Source: an uncultured Acidobacteriia bacterium | GTDB lineage: Bacteria > Acidobacteriota > Terriglobia > Bryobacterales > Bryobacteraceae | DNA: 33,838 nucleotides | Assembly (NCBI GenBank): GCA_903875575.1 | Contig: CAIQWJ010000085.1 | Span: 1 to 33,838, forward strand | Reading direction: 5' to 3' | Part shown: piece after piece, positions 1 through 6,952 of the stretch | How the letters are laid out: every line of letters begins with the position of its first letter | Position numbering within the stretch: the first letter of the stretch is position 1 | Position numbers and translations under genes: made by a program | The notes under the pieces: model-generated | The model's input: only the letters and a program-made list of their open reading frames with translations | The model's database searches: none | What the model was told of the DNA's origin: nothing

Positions 1-313
1 CGGCTTTGACGGTCAATTCTGCCCGGGGCGCAACGGTTTCGTTCACCCGGCGGTTGCATCACCTGTCGGGCCGCAGAGTGTCCCGCATGCAGTGAATCGT
101 GCCCCGCCAGCCGAAGCAACCTTCTGATTCACAAGCATTTTTCACAATAGAATCATAAACATACGCAGGTTTCCGCTTGCCGCCATGATACAACTCTTCA
201 TATGGCAAGCGCTGCGATCCGTGTTCATCTGTGTTCATCTGTGGCGAAAAGTTTTGCTTTTTCACCAAACGATCCCACCTATCTGATTGAAAAAAAATAC
301 TCAGCCAAAAAAT

Positions 314-391
314 GCGAACCCATTTTTAGCCCCTGCGAACCCATTTTTACCGCCTGCAAACCCATTTTTCGGGCCAGTGAACCCACCCAAA
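314..391. repeat. 21-bp tandem repeat, three full copies and one partial
   Basis: Units begin at 314, 335, 356 and 377. The common core is GCGAACCCATTTTT followed by seven variable bases; the third copy starts GCAAACCC and the fourth is cut short. The period is a multiple of three, so every frame stays open through it. That explains the spurious long reading frame across this area. No coding or RNA role is evident. Confidence 0.85.
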
Positions 392-399
392 AACCGCCT

Positions 400-443
400 C
401 TCTGTGCTCTCTGTGGGCCTCTGTGGACTCTGTGGACTCTGTG
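400..443. repeat. CTCTGTG-rich degenerate tandem array
   Basis: The word CTCTGTG occurs at 400, 409, 419, 428 and 437, which is a period of 9-10 bases. It lies directly before the stop codon of the minus-strand DUF1080 gene. There is no hairpin with a T-run, so it does not look like a terminator. Confidence 0.75.
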
Positions 444-456
444 TGAAATCCGTGCC

Positions 457-1344
457 TTAAAGCGTCTTCAGCCACACATTCCGGAACGAAACAACCGAAT
501 CCCCGTTCGATTCAATCTGAAATCCGATCAGCCCCTTCATCGTGCGCAGCTTCGTGTCGTTGTCGAGCGTGATCGCCATCACATGCCCGTTCAGAATGTG
601 GATCAGCGTATTTCCCTTGATGATCAGATGATACTGGTTCCAGTCATTGATCTTCACGTACCCCGCAAGCTCATCCAGATTCCCCAAACTGCCCAGCAGA
701 CGCCCCTTCTGCCCCTCTTGGGAATCCACCATCGCCCCGCGCGGCGTCAGGATAAACCGTGTCGACGAAGTATCCACCAACTGCCCGCTGTACCGGTTCA
801 CAAAGTCGAAATCGGCCTGATAGCCCGAGAGGTCCCACTTCGGATCGTTGACAATCGCCGGGCCCCGACCGCCGCCACGACCGCTGCCACCAGCCGCACC
901 ACGACCGCCACCGAAACCGGAAGCCCCGCCGGCGCCGCGTCCACCGCCGCCACCACCCGGACCACGCCCAAACGTCGGCGTAATATTCAGGCTCCGATAC
1001 TGAATGCCAGTATTGCCGGTCACGCCTTCCTGCTTCAGTTCCAGTTTGAGTTCGAAGTCGGCAGGCTCACCGCCACGCCAGATGATGAAGGTGGTGCCAG
1101 TAGGCTTCGCCACGGTGGACGTGCCCACAATCGCGCCATTCTCCACTTTCCAGACAGCCGGATTGCCATCCCAGCCATTCAGCGTCTGGCCATCGAAGAT
1201 CTGTTTGAAACCAGTGTGATCGTTGAAGTCGATGGGGTCAGGTTGACCGCCCATCCCGCCACCACGCCCGCCGCCGGCCGGAGGCTGAGCGTAAACCGCC
1301 GCGCAGGCGGCAACAAGTGCAAGAATTCGGGTGCGAGAGAGCAT
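457..1344 (-). CDS. Secreted DUF1080 (3-keto-disaccharide hydrolase fold) protein
   Basis: The 295-residue product starts with a signal peptide (hydrophobic residues about 5-18, ending AVYAQ). A glycine/arginine-rich linker follows, then a DUF1080 domain: [15 protein letters not shown] near 47-61, [10 protein letters not shown] near 65-74, NTGIQYR near 111-117 and the closing [14 protein letters not shown]. This family has a concanavalin-like sandwich fold, and some members hydrolyse 3-keto-glycosides; the substrate here cannot be read. A Gly/Arg-rich insert at about 126-161 splits the domain between strands, which is unusual in its length. The gene lies 186 bp downstream of the UDG gene on the same strand, so it probably has its own promoter. 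TACAAT lies about 10 bases before the ATG but has no good -35 partner. The family call is firm; exact function is unknown. Confidence 0.88.
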   Translation of the reverse strand: MLSRTRILALVAACAAVYAQPPAGGGRGGGMGGQPDPIDFNDHTGFKQIFDGQTLNGWDGNPAVWKVENGAIVGTSTVAKPTGTTFIIWRGGEPADFELKLELKQEGVTGNTGIQYRSLNITPTFGRGPGGGGGGRGAGGASGFGGGRGAAGGSGRGGGRGPAIVNDPKWDLSGYQADFDFVNRYSGQLVDTSSTRFILTPRGAMVDSQEGQKGRLLGSLGNLDELAGYVKINDWNQYHLIIKGNTLIHILNGHVMAITLDNDTKLRTMKGLIGFQIESNGDSVVSFRNVWLKTL

Positions 1345-1378
1345 CGAACTGATTGTACGTCAACATTAACACGTGAGA

Positions 1379-1401
1379 GAGCCGCGACCGCAAGGGAGCG
1401 A
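1379..1401 (-). repeat. 23-bp dispersed repeat, copy 1
   Basis: These 23 bases are the exact reverse complement of 16604-16626. On this strand the unit begins GAGCCGCGACCGCAAGGGAG. Both copies are preceded by GTGA two bases upstream. The copy sits between the DUF1080 start and the end of the UDG gene. A perfect 23-base match 15 kb apart in non-coding DNA is not expected by chance and suggests a genome-wide dispersed element. Confidence 0.8.
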
Positions 1402-1530
1402 TTATCGCAACTGCCCGCCATTCCGCTATCCCCTGCTTTGCAGTCTGTGTGGAGTAGGCCTTTGGCCTGCGCTTTTTCGCTCGCCGTGCGGACCAGTCGT
1501 TTAACCAGCCCTGCCTTCACCCGCAGCCCG

Positions 1531-2289
1531 TTAGTCGTAAACGAAGTGCAGAACCTTCTTCAAATCTTCCCAGGCTTCCCGCTTCGCTTCCACGTTGTAA
1601 GCCCGCAGCAAATACGATGGATGATAAGTCACAATCAGCGGAATATCATTCCACTTGTGCCAGCTCCCGCGCAGCCGGGTCACCCCATCCTTGCCACCCA
1701 GCAACGCCTTCGCCGCCGTGGACCCCAGCGCACAAATCGCTTTCGGTCGAATCACCTGCAATTGACGAAACAGAAACTGCCCGCAGATCGCCATCTCATC
1801 AGCCTCCGGCGTGCGGTTCTCAGGCGGACGGCACTTCACCACATTGGCAATATAAACATCGGCACGAGTCAGCGGAATGCCTTCCTTCTTCGCCGTGCCC
1901 TCAATCATCTGCGTCAGCAACTGCCCCGCGCGCCCCACAAACGGAATGCCGGACGCATCCTCATCCGCACCCGGACCCTCGCCGACAAACAGCAACTGCG
2001 CGTTCGGATTCCCGTCTCCAAACACGATCTTGTTGCGACCCTTATGCAGCACGCAACGAGTGCACTCGCCGATATCGGCGCTGATCTGCACCAGCGTGTC
2101 GCCGCTCGGTGCCAGACTGGGAAGCTCAATCCGGGGCGCAGAAGGGGCCGCCGGAGTTGCCTCAACGACGTTGGCGATCGGTTCCGCAGCAGCAGGCTCC
2201 GGACCCCCCGAAGGCTCACGCTTATACAACTCTTTAACGCCCAAATCCTTGAAATACTCGATCCGTCGACGGAGATCGTCCGTACTCAT
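1531..2289 (-). CDS. Family 4 (4Fe-4S) uracil-DNA glycosylase
   Basis: This 252-residue enzyme removes uracil from DNA as the first step of base-excision repair. The motif LLFVGEGPGADED (99-111) is the family 4 active-site loop, and TYHPSYLLR (221-229) is the uracil/DNA-binding motif. Cys76, Cys79, Cys153 and Cys169 are spaced as the four iron-sulphur cluster ligands. The first 65 or so residues form a short helix and a Pro/Ala-rich linker that many bacterial family 4 proteins carry; the catalytic core begins near residue 66. The ATG overlaps the stop of coaBC by four bases (2286-2289), so the two are probably translationally coupled. It is the last gene of the yicC-gmk-rpoZ-coaBC-udg operon. 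Confidence 0.95.
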   Translation of the reverse strand: MSTDDLRRRIEYFKDLGVKELYKREPSGGPEPAAAEPIANVVEATPAAPSAPRIELPSLAPSGDTLVQISADIGECTRCVLHKGRNKIVFGDGNPNAQLLFVGEGPGADEDASGIPFVGRAGQLLTQMIEGTAKKEGIPLTRADVYIANVVKCRPPENRTPEADEMAICGQFLFRQLQVIRPKAICALGSTAAKALLGGKDGVTRLRGSWHKWNDIPLIVTYHPSYLLRAYNVEAKREAWEDLKKVLHFVYD

Positions 2290-3482
2290 CGCGTCACCGC
2301 CACGCCCTGCGACAGCCGCACGATCTGCCCCAGAATCCGATCCGCAATCGCACGCTTCGAAGCCCGCGGAACCTCGATCACTTCCCCGCCCTTCATCACC
2401 AGGAAAACCTCATTCGTATCGGACTCAAACGCCGACCCTTCGCCGCCCACGCGATTCGCCACAATCATGTCGCAGTTCTTCTCTTCCAGTTTGCGTCGCG
2501 CATATTCCAGCAGGTTGTCGGTTTCAGCCGCAAAGCCCACCAGCAGGCGGTTGCCATGCGTCTGACCCAGTTCCGCCAGAATGTCCCCCACCGGAGCAAG
2601 CTCCAGCGTGACGGCCGCGCCCTTCTTCTTGATCTTTCGATCAGCCGGAGCAGCGGGTCGATAGTCGGCGACAGCAGCACACTTGATCACCACCGTCGCG
2701 GGTTCCAGCTTGGCAAAAACAGCAGTGCGCATCTCGGCGGCAGTTCGCACCCGAACCATCTCAACGCCACGCGGAGCATCCAGCGCCACAGGACCACTCA
2801 CCAGAATCACCTTCGCGCCACGCTCCACAGCAGCCTCAGCCAGCGCGTACCCCATCTTGCCGGACGAGCGATTCGAAATGTACCGTACGGGATCGATCGT
2901 CTCCTGCGTAGGACCAGCCGTAATGAGAACAATCTCGCCTTCCAGATCGCGCACCACGGGGTTGACCACCCGGCGAACCGCGTCCAGAATAGCCTCGTTC
3001 TCAGCCAACCGGCCCGCGCCAAAAGTGCCACAAGCCAGCATCCCAACTCCGGGCTCGACAATCACGTGACCACGCCGCCGCAGAGTTTCCAGATTGGCCC
3101 GCGTGGCGTCGTGTTCCCACATGTTGGTATTCATCGCGGGAGCCAGAATCACCGGTCCGCGAAACGCCAGATAGAGTGTGGAAAGAAAACCGCCAGCCAG
3201 ACCATGCGCGAATTCGGCCAGAATGTTCGCCGTAGCAGGCGCAACCAGCAGCAGATCGTTCCCCTGAGCCACGTCGATATGCTCGATGGCAGCCGAAGGC
3301 TCGAACAGATTCGTGAGCACCTTCTTGCCGGTAAGCGAAGCGAACGTCACCGCGCTCACGAACTCTTCGGCGGACCGTGTGAGCACAGGCTGTACTTCAT
3401 GACCCTCGCGAACGAGCGAACGGGCGAGATCGGCAGCTTTATAAGCCGCGATCCCGCCCGTAACACCGAGAATAATCCGCAT
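2286..3482 (-). CDS. coaBC: Bifunctional phosphopantothenoylcysteine decarboxylase/synthetase
   Basis: The 398-residue enzyme carries out two steps of coenzyme A synthesis: CTP-dependent joining of cysteine to 4'-phosphopantothenate (CoaB), then FMN-dependent decarboxylation (CoaC). The CoaC half (1 to about 180) shows TGGIAAYKA at 8-16, the catalytic His68 in IEHID, PAMNTNMW at 115-122 and the reducing Cys151 in LACGTFGAGR. The CoaB half begins near 185 with ITAGPTQE (187-194), NRSSGKMG (204-211) and the lysine cluster KIKKK (283-287). Length is normal for the fused form. It starts 9 bp after rpoZ and overlaps udg by 4 bp. The pairing with gmk and rpoZ is a common bacterial arrangement. Confidence 0.97.
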   Translation of the reverse strand: MRIILGVTGGIAAYKAADLARSLVREGHEVQPVLTRSAEEFVSAVTFASLTGKKVLTNLFEPSAAIEHIDVAQGNDLLLVAPATANILAEFAHGLAGGFLSTLYLAFRGPVILAPAMNTNMWEHDATRANLETLRRRGHVIVEPGVGMLACGTFGAGRLAENEAILDAVRRVVNPVVRDLEGEIVLITAGPTQETIDPVRYISNRSSGKMGYALAEAAVERGAKVILVSGPVALDAPRGVEMVRVRTAAEMRTAVFAKLEPATVVIKCAAVADYRPAAPADRKIKKKGAAVTLELAPVGDILAELGQTHGNRLLVGFAAETDNLLEYARRKLEEKNCDMIVANRVGGEGSAFESDTNEVFLVMKGGEVIEVPRASKRAIADRILGQIVRLSQGVAVTR

Positions 3483-3491
3483 GGCGGCCTG

Positions 3492-3746
3492 TTAAATGGC
3501 TGTTTCTTCGAGAACTTCCGGCGGAAACAGTGCGTCGGTCGGCAGTTCGTACTTCACCAGACCGCGGCGTGCTTCTTCCATCGCAATCACGGTCGATTTC
3601 TTGGAAGAGGTTGGCAGCACCGGGCGCTGGCCGCCCTGAAGCTGACGTGCGCGCTTTGCCGCCACAATGATGAACCGGTAAGTGCTCTGGTCGATATCGT
3701 CGGGCAGCGTGCAGTGTGCGTTATTTCGTACTGGAGTTTCGCTCAT
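3492..3746 (-). CDS. rpoZ: RNA polymerase omega subunit
   Basis: The 84-residue product fits omega, which helps fold and hold the beta' subunit of RNA polymerase. The middle segment YRFIIVAAKRARQLQGG (23-39) matches the conserved omega core (ALVAAKRARQL in many species), and the tail VIAMEEARRGLVKY fits the C-terminal helix. The gene sits 13 bp after gmk and 9 bp before coaBC, the usual place for rpoZ. The protein is small and its N-terminus is divergent, so the call rests mainly on the core motif and gene order. Confidence 0.92.
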   Translation of the reverse strand: MSETPVRNNAHCTLPDDIDQSTYRFIIVAAKRARQLQGGQRPVLPTSSKKSTVIAMEEARRGLVKYELPTDALFPPEVLEETAI

Positions 3747-3759
3747 ATGATCAAATCCT

Positions 3760-4371
3760 TTATTCCTGTCCGAACGTGGCCAAAATCGGCCGGATCTTTT
3801 CTTCGACCCGTACTCTTCGCACGCGTTCGGCGCGCACGATCGATTTCAAAGACTCTACCGCCGGTTCCAGATTCTCGTTCACCAGCACATAATCGTACTG
3901 GCCGTAATTTCGGATCTCGCCCATCGCGTCATTCAGCCGCCGCCGGATCGTTTCATCCGAATCCTGACTGCGGGCGCGAAGGCGCTGCTCCAGGATCTCT
4001 CGTGACGGGGCCAAAATGAAAATTGTTACAGCGTCGGGTATCCGCTTCTTTAATTGTGCCGCACCCTGTACGTCAATGTCGAGCACCAGATCTTTGCCCG
4101 CAGCCTTCGCCTTATCGAGGGCCGAGCTGTGAGTCCCGTAATAATTGCCAAAAACTTCGGCATGTTCCAGAAATTCGTCGGCCGCGATGCGCCGCTCGAA
4201 TTCGGAACGGTCAATGAAATCATAGGCTTGGCCGGGAACTTCGCTGCCGCGGGGTGCCCGCGTCGTGCAGGAGACAGAGAACGTCAGCCCCTCCACTTCG
4301 GCCATGAGCCGGTTCACAAGGGTGGATTTTCCCGAGCCCGAGGGAGCAGAAATAATGAAAACGGTGGTCAT
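3760..4371 (-). CDS. gmk: Guanylate kinase
   Basis: The 203-residue enzyme phosphorylates GMP to GDP with ATP. The P-loop APSGSGKST lies at 9-17. The GMP-binding region reads SCTTRAPRGSEVPGQAYDF (about 34-52), followed by FLEHAEVFGNYYGT, and the central LVLDIDVQGAAQLKK is also typical. Length is normal. Its ATG overlaps the yicC stop by 4 bp (4368-4371), which points to coupled translation in the operon. Confidence 0.97.
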   Translation of the reverse strand: MTTVFIISAPSGSGKSTLVNRLMAEVEGLTFSVSCTTRAPRGSEVPGQAYDFIDRSEFERRIAADEFLEHAEVFGNYYGTHSSALDKAKAAGKDLVLDIDVQGAAQLKKRIPDAVTIFILAPSREILEQRLRARSQDSDETIRRRLNDAMGEIRNYGQYDYVLVNENLEPAVESLKSIVRAERVRRVRVEEKIRPILATFGQE

Positions 4372-5270
4372 TCGATGTTCAGGGATTGCTCGCGGATCCG
4401 GTCAATCTCAGCTTTGGCCGCCAAACCAAGGTCCGTCAGGGCCAGCCCCTGGTCCCCCAGGCCGCCCGTTTTCGAGAGGATCGTGTTCGATTCCCGGTTC
4501 ATTTCCTGGAGCAGGAAGTCGAGTTTCTTGCCGGTTTCGCCTTCAGATGCGATGAGCACAACTGTCTGATCCGCATGTGTCTTCAATCGCACGAGCTCTT
4601 CGCTGATGTCGCTGCGTTCGGCGATCAGCGCGGCTTCCTGAGCGAGGCGGGCGGGTTCCACATGAGCCCCGCTGAGCAGTTCGGAAAGCCGGTCACTGAG
4701 GCGCTTATGAAAATACGGCAGCGCACGCGAGCGGATCTCTTCCATCTTGCGCACGATGTCGTGGATGGAAGCCACGCGCGCGCGAAGTTCGGCGTCGATC
4801 GACGCGCCTTCGCGGATGCGGAACTGATCAAGTTCGTCGAGGGCTTCGGCAGCGGCCGAGAGAGTTTCGGCTTCAAGAGCAGGGTCTGGTTCGGTGGAAG
4901 CCGCGCGGGTTTCAATCATGCCGGGCAGGCGGAGGGCCTGATTGAGGTCGGGTTTGGACTCGAGACCGTAGCGGGTGGCCATCTCGCGAAAGGAGTCGAG
5001 CCAGGCGCGCAGCAGAGTTTCATTGATGACGCCCGCGCCTGTGGCGTTATCTGGGTGGCGTTTGAAAGAGACCTGTACCTGAGCATGGCCGCGCACAATG
5101 CGCTTTCGAATGACGGCGCGCAGAGCAGGCTCCACGGAGTCAAACTCCGAAGGCATATGAAAGTGGAGGTCGAGGCCCTTATGATTAACAGTTTTGAGCG
5201 TGAGCGTGAGTTCGCCGGATGGCAGAGAGCGGGAGACACGGGCGAAGCCGGTCATGCTGCGAATAGGCAT
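4368..5270 (-). CDS. yicC: YicC/YloC-family endoribonuclease
   Basis: The product is 300 residues from the chosen start. It opens with MPIRSMTGFARVSR, the conserved N-terminus of the family (MI-SMTGF). An upstream in-frame ATG at 5318 would add 16 unrelated residues, so I prefer 5270. The C-terminal half (about residues 215-300) contains the conserved LQEMNRESNTILSKTGG segment of DUF1732. YicC-type proteins are RNA endonucleases that affect small-RNA turnover and stress responses; that is family knowledge, not seen here. It is the first gene of the operon leading to gmk. It is divergent from the hydroxy-acid oxidase gene, with only 51 bp between the two starts. Confidence 0.93.
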   Translation of the reverse strand: MPIRSMTGFARVSRSLPSGELTLTLKTVNHKGLDLHFHMPSEFDSVEPALRAVIRKRIVRGHAQVQVSFKRHPDNATGAGVINETLLRAWLDSFREMATRYGLESKPDLNQALRLPGMIETRAASTEPDPALEAETLSAAAEALDELDQFRIREGASIDAELRARVASIHDIVRKMEEIRSRALPYFHKRLSDRLSELLSGAHVEPARLAQEAALIAERSDISEELVRLKTHADQTVVLIASEGETGKKLDFLLQEMNRESNTILSKTGGLGDQGLALTDLGLAAKAEIDRIREQSLNIE

Positions 5271-5321
5271 CGGGGAGGTTCTACGATTATGACATTGAGT
5301 TTTTGTTACACTGGGCAACCA

Positions 5322-6509
5322 ATGAATCCAAATGTTCAGCTACGGCGAGAGTTCCTCCGTTTCCTGGCCGCAAGCCCGCTCCTCGCCCAGCAGGGCGATC
5401 TTCTTCCGGCCAGCGCAAAAGACGCTTTGAGCACGATGGATTTTGAGCCCCTCGCGCATAAGGCCTTGCCTCCCGCGCACTGGGGTTACCTGTCAACGGG
5501 CGTCGACGACGATGTGACCCTGCGTGCCAACCGTGAAGCCATGCAGCATTATCAGTTGCGTGTACGCCACCTCGCAGGTGTAACAGCACCGGACCTGAAA
5601 ACGCAGGTTTTCGGCACCACCTGGGATATGCCGATTTATGCCAGCGCCGTGGGCCATCAGAAGCAGTTCCACCCGGAGGGAGAGCTCGCCACCGCCCGCG
5701 CCACCAAGGCGCAGAAGACGATGCAGATGCTCTCCACCGTATCCAACACGAGCGTGGAGGATGTGACCAAAGAACGCGGCTCCGCGCCGTGGTTTCAGCT
5801 CTACATCCCGAACACCTGGGATGAAACCGAGAAGATGGTGAAGCGGGCAGAGGCCGCCGGTTGCCCGGTGCTGGCCTGGACAATCGACCAGATCGGCGGG
5901 CGCAACACCGAAACACTGAAGCGCCTCGCCCGCACCGACACGCGCGAATGTCTCTCGTGCCATGTAAGCCACCCGATCACGGGCAATCAGGCGGCACGAA
6001 ATCGAACGCGTCCCATGTTTGCAGGCCTCTCGGGCGAGAGCAATCCAGTCGGCGCCGATTGGAGTTATGTCGGCCGCCTGAAGAAGATGACGTCCATGAA
6101 AGTGATTCTCAAGGGCATAGAGACGGCGGAGGATGCAGTCCTCGCCCGTGACAACGGCGCGGATGGCGTCGTGGTTTCCAACCACGGTGGCAGGGCTGTG
6201 GAGACGGGTCGCGGCACCATGGATATCCTGCCGGAGGTCATCGACGCGGTCAAAGGCCAAATCCCGGTGTTTGTCGACGGCGGCTTCCGCCGCGGCACAG
6301 ACGTATTCAAGGCCCTGGCCCTCGGCGCACGGGCGGTGGGTATCGGACGCCCCTACATCTGGGGCCTTGCGGCGTTCGGCCAACCCGGAGTGGAGCGGGT
6401 GCTGGAGATCCTGCGGGCCGAACTGACCATGATCCTGCAGCAGTGCGGCGTCCCCTCCGTCGCGAAGATTACGAGGGACTCAATTCTGAAGAATGGGGCG
6501 AGGTTATAA
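5322..6509 (+). CDS. TAT-exported FMN-dependent alpha-hydroxy-acid oxidase/dehydrogenase with CxxCH motif
   Basis: The product is 395 residues in the lactate/glycolate oxidase family, TIM-barrel flavoenzymes that oxidise 2-hydroxy acids to 2-keto acids. The N-terminus has RREFLRFLAASPLLAQ, a twin-arginine-like signal. Expected catalytic and FMN residues are visible: Tyr56 (GYLSTG), Tyr161 (WFQLYI), Asp189 (WTID), Lys264 (ILKGI), and His288 and Arg291 in SNHGGR. Residues 210-214 read CLSCH, a haem-c attachment motif, inside the variable loop where some relatives carry an insertion. With export, this suggests a periplasmic dehydrogenase passing electrons to the respiratory chain rather than to oxygen; that is inference. 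The plus-strand frame stays open back to 4386, but that part is antisense to yicC, so the ATG at 5322 is the start. Confidence 0.9.
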   Translation: MNPNVQLRREFLRFLAASPLLAQQGDLLPASAKDALSTMDFEPLAHKALPPAHWGYLSTGVDDDVTLRANREAMQHYQLRVRHLAGVTAPDLKTQVFGTTWDMPIYASAVGHQKQFHPEGELATARATKAQKTMQMLSTVSNTSVEDVTKERGSAPWFQLYIPNTWDETEKMVKRAEAAGCPVLAWTIDQIGGRNTETLKRLARTDTRECLSCHVSHPITGNQAARNRTRPMFAGLSGESNPVGADWSYVGRLKKMTSMKVILKGIETAEDAVLARDNGADGVVVSNHGGRAVETGRGTMDILPEVIDAVKGQIPVFVDGGFRRGTDVFKALALGARAVGIGRPYIWGLAAFGQPGVERVLEILRAELTMILQQCGVPSVAKITRDSILKNGARL

Positions 6510-6513
6510 ACGA

Positions 6514-6894
6514 ATGTTGAAATCCATCGGTATTGTGGCAGGGTGTTATGTTCTTTCGGTTGTTTTGGTCCTGGCGAGCGATCCGTTGCTCTCACTGATC
6601 TTCCCTGGAGACTACGTGGGAGGCCGCGTCCCTTCCGCCACGGCGCTCATGACAAGCACCGGCTTCTTTGTGCTCGCGTCGATCCTCTGCGCCTGGCTTT
6701 GCGCCCGGCTCGATTCGGCCCGGGCGGCGAAGCACGTGCTTTGGTTCTTTGTCGTGGGCGAACTGATGGGCATCGCCAGCATCATCCCCAACTGGAGCAA
6801 AGGCTGGCCTCACTGGTAGTGGCTGTCATGGCTGTTGACATGGCCGATCAGTTGCTGGCTGGGCCTGTTGATCGCCCGCCCGAAGACAAAGTAA
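6514..6894 (+). pseudogene. Small four-helix-type membrane protein interrupted by an in-frame TAG
   Basis: The reading frame begins at ATG 6514, four bases after the oxidase stop, with GAGG at 6499-6502 as a possible ribosome site. It encodes 101 residues with hydrophobic segments near 4-25, 42-62 and 72-92, then stops at TAG (6817-6819) just after SKGWPHW. Past the stop the same frame continues WLSWLLTWPISCWLGLL and ends at TAA 6892-6894. That is a well-formed last membrane helix followed by basic residues. A single change (for example TAT or TAC to TAG) would explain this. The gene may be a truncated but working protein, a recent pseudogene or a sequencing error. I do not recognise the family. 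Confidence 0.6.
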
Positions 6895-6952
6895 ACAGGG
6901 GCCCGTCTGAAGCCCTCAAGGAACTTCCGTTTGCGCCGATAAGTTTACAGGC

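Larger units (their letters stand above)
1..456. other. Gene-free, repeat-rich intergenic stretch
   Basis: I find no credible gene here. Short open frames exist on both strands, but they run through simple repeats and show no recognisable domain. The stretch holds a perfect 10-bp tandem duplication at 221-240 (unit gtgttcatct), a 21-bp tandem repeat at 314-391 and five CTCTGTG words at 400-443. The AT content around 120-310 looks higher than in the genes to the right. The left edge (1-126) is open in one plus-strand frame and could be the tail of a gene starting outside the window, but I recognise nothing in it. Confidence 0.6.

Noticed and set aside
59-268. 69-codon minus-strand ORF
   Set aside because: It starts in the 10-bp tandem duplication region and resembles no family; there is no ribosome site.
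202-2565. 787-codon open frame on the plus strand
   Set aside because: It is antisense to the DUF1080 and UDG genes, starts in repeat DNA, and its translation has no domain. High GC content keeps the frame open.
4386-5321. Long N-terminal extension of the hydroxy-acid oxidase frame
   Set aside because: It is fully antisense to yicC and unlike any oxidase N-terminus; the TAT-like signal begins at 5322.
5493-6383. 296-codon minus-strand ORF
   Set aside because: It mirrors the oxidase gene, whose catalytic motifs are on the other strand.
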